This document shows positions 63,328-64,000 of a stretch of DNA of 64,000 bases, one piece after another. Origin of the DNA: Mycobacterium colombiense (lineage in GTDB: Bacteria > Actinomycetota > Actinomycetes > Mycobacteriales > Mycobacteriaceae). The translations under genes and the position numbers were made by a program. Where the stretch lies: the NCBI RefSeq assembly GCF_001953985.1, contig NZ_MBEI01000061.1, positions 1 through 64,000 on the forward strand. Direction: 5' to 3'. How positions within the stretch are numbered: the first letter of the stretch is position 1; the number at the start of each line of letters is the position of its first letter. Under the pieces are notes generated by a model. The model did no database searches and was not told the origin of the DNA. It saw only the letters and a list, made by a program, of their open reading frames with translations.

Positions 63328-64000
63328 AGCCCTCGTAGATCTGGCGCAGTTGCGCATCGATGACCCCGGGGCTCCGGGTGGCGGCGACGTGCTCCTGCCC
63401 GCGCCGCCCGTCACGCTCAGCCAGCTCGGGGTCGCGCAGGTACCGCCCGATCGCTGCCGCCAATGCGGGCACGTCGCCGACCGGAACGAGCATGCTCGGG
63501 TCGGGTGCAATCTGGGCGGTGCCGCCGACAGGAGTCGCCACAAACGGTCGCGCACCGGCGAGGGCCTCGGTCAGGATCATCGGCATGCCCTCGGCAAAGG
63601 ACGGGAGCACAACCACGCGTACCGACCGGAGCAGCTCGCGCACGTTATCGGGATGTACCGGGTCTTCGACGGTCAGCCGTTCTATGCGGGGCGGAACGTA
63701 GTCGTCGATGGGACCGACTATGCGACAACGCCCTTCGATGCCCTCGGCGAGAAGTAATTGCCAGGCCGCAACGAGCCGGTCGACACCTTTGCGCCGACCG
63801 ATGGTGCCCGCGAAAAGCGCCACCGGCGGCGTCGAGCCGGCGCCGGGAGCATCTCGATCGATCGCGATCGGGTTGGCCACGACGGTCACCGCCACCGTGG
63901 GCGCCACTTCGGCAACGACCACACGCGCTTCCTCTGACAGGACGACCACGTGGTCCGCGTGCTTCAACGTGGAAACCACAAAGCGGGGATGCGCTCGGGC
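63308..64000 (-). CDS. GT4 glycosyltransferase, C-terminal part
   Basis: The last 230 codons; the reading frame stays open to the window's right edge, so the start lies outside. GT-B C-terminal half: VVANPIAIDRD, LFAGTIGRRKGVDRLVAAW, then FAEGMPMILTEALAGARPFV with the EX7E glutamates, and VGGTAQIAPD. It transfers a sugar from a nucleotide donor. It shows the polysaccharide locus continues to the right. Confidence 0.9.
   Translation of the reverse strand, partial: ARAHPRFVVSTLKHADHVVVLSEEARVVVAEVAPTVAVTVVANPIAIDRDAPGAGSTPPVALFAGTIGRRKGVDRLVAAWQLLLAEGIEGRCRIVGPIDDYVPPRIERLTVEDPVHPDNVRELLRSVRVVVLPSFAEGMPMILTEALAGARPFVATPVGGTAQIAPDPSMLVPVGDVPALAAAIGRYLRDPELAERDGRRGQEHVAATRSPGVIDAQLRQIYEGCGIAAS

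Overview
The window is high-GC mycobacterial DNA. It carries an ESX-5-type Esx protein, two PPE proteins, KdpFABC with KdpDE, TrcRS, RpfB, LpqU, LpqT, and -10 boxes of the TANNNT type, several placed for leaderless mRNAs. From memory, gene order from about 2.2 to 43.7 kb follows the M. tuberculosis Rv1033c-Rv1007c block (trcRS, kdp, ppx2, DUF501, ftsB-like, eno, lpqU, mazG, mfd, tetR, glmU, prsA, lpqT, rplY, pth, pks16, ispE, ksgA, rpfB, tatD, metG). The PPE-SVP and EsxN-type genes suggest a slow grower, perhaps close to the M. avium complex; the species cannot be named from this alone.

Layout. 1-1.7 kb: the end of an EsxN-like gene with a textbook terminator, and a convergent PPE gene. 2.2-13 kb: trcR-trcS, then a co-directional kdp block. 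The kdp block opens with an extra membrane micropeptide, has an enlarged KdpC, and has a tandem repeat that looks like a KdpE operator. 13.0-13.4 kb: a small element with 21-bp terminal inverted repeats carrying a nonsense-interrupted HTH gene; a 113-bp relative lies at 34.4 kb. 13.4-22.8 kb: minus-strand core genes (ppx2, DUF501, ftsB-like, eno, lpqU, mazG, mfd). 22.9-34.4 kb: core genes (tetR, tRNA-Gln, glmU, prs, lpqT) mixed with accessory ones: a diaminopimelate decarboxylase paralogue, an arsC-like gene, a cyclase/ATPase/LuxR regulator, and a P450-SDR pair. 34.7-43.7 kb: rplY, pth, fadD/pks16, ispE, ksgA, rpfB, tatD, metG.

From 43.8 kb to the end the window leaves the conserved block and becomes an accessory surface-polysaccharide region: a PAS protein, a BcsB-like membrane protein with a NodB deacetylase, two TetR regulators resembling gamma-butyrolactone receptors, a PPE gene, an RmlC-like protein lacking the expected catalytic His, a polyprenyl-phosphate sugar transferase, a Wzx-like flippase, a fused GT2-GT4 enzyme, further glycosyltransferases including a split Alg14/Alg13-type pair, and four redox or sugar-modifying enzymes. 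The logic is Wzx-type: a sugar phosphate is placed on a polyprenyl carrier, extended by several transferases and flipped. No polymerase is visible, so the locus probably continues past the right edge. A palindrome covering the -35 region of a promoter ahead of the PPE/polysaccharide genes is a plausible TetR operator. This regulated mycobacterial polysaccharide locus is the best candidate here for an undescribed system.
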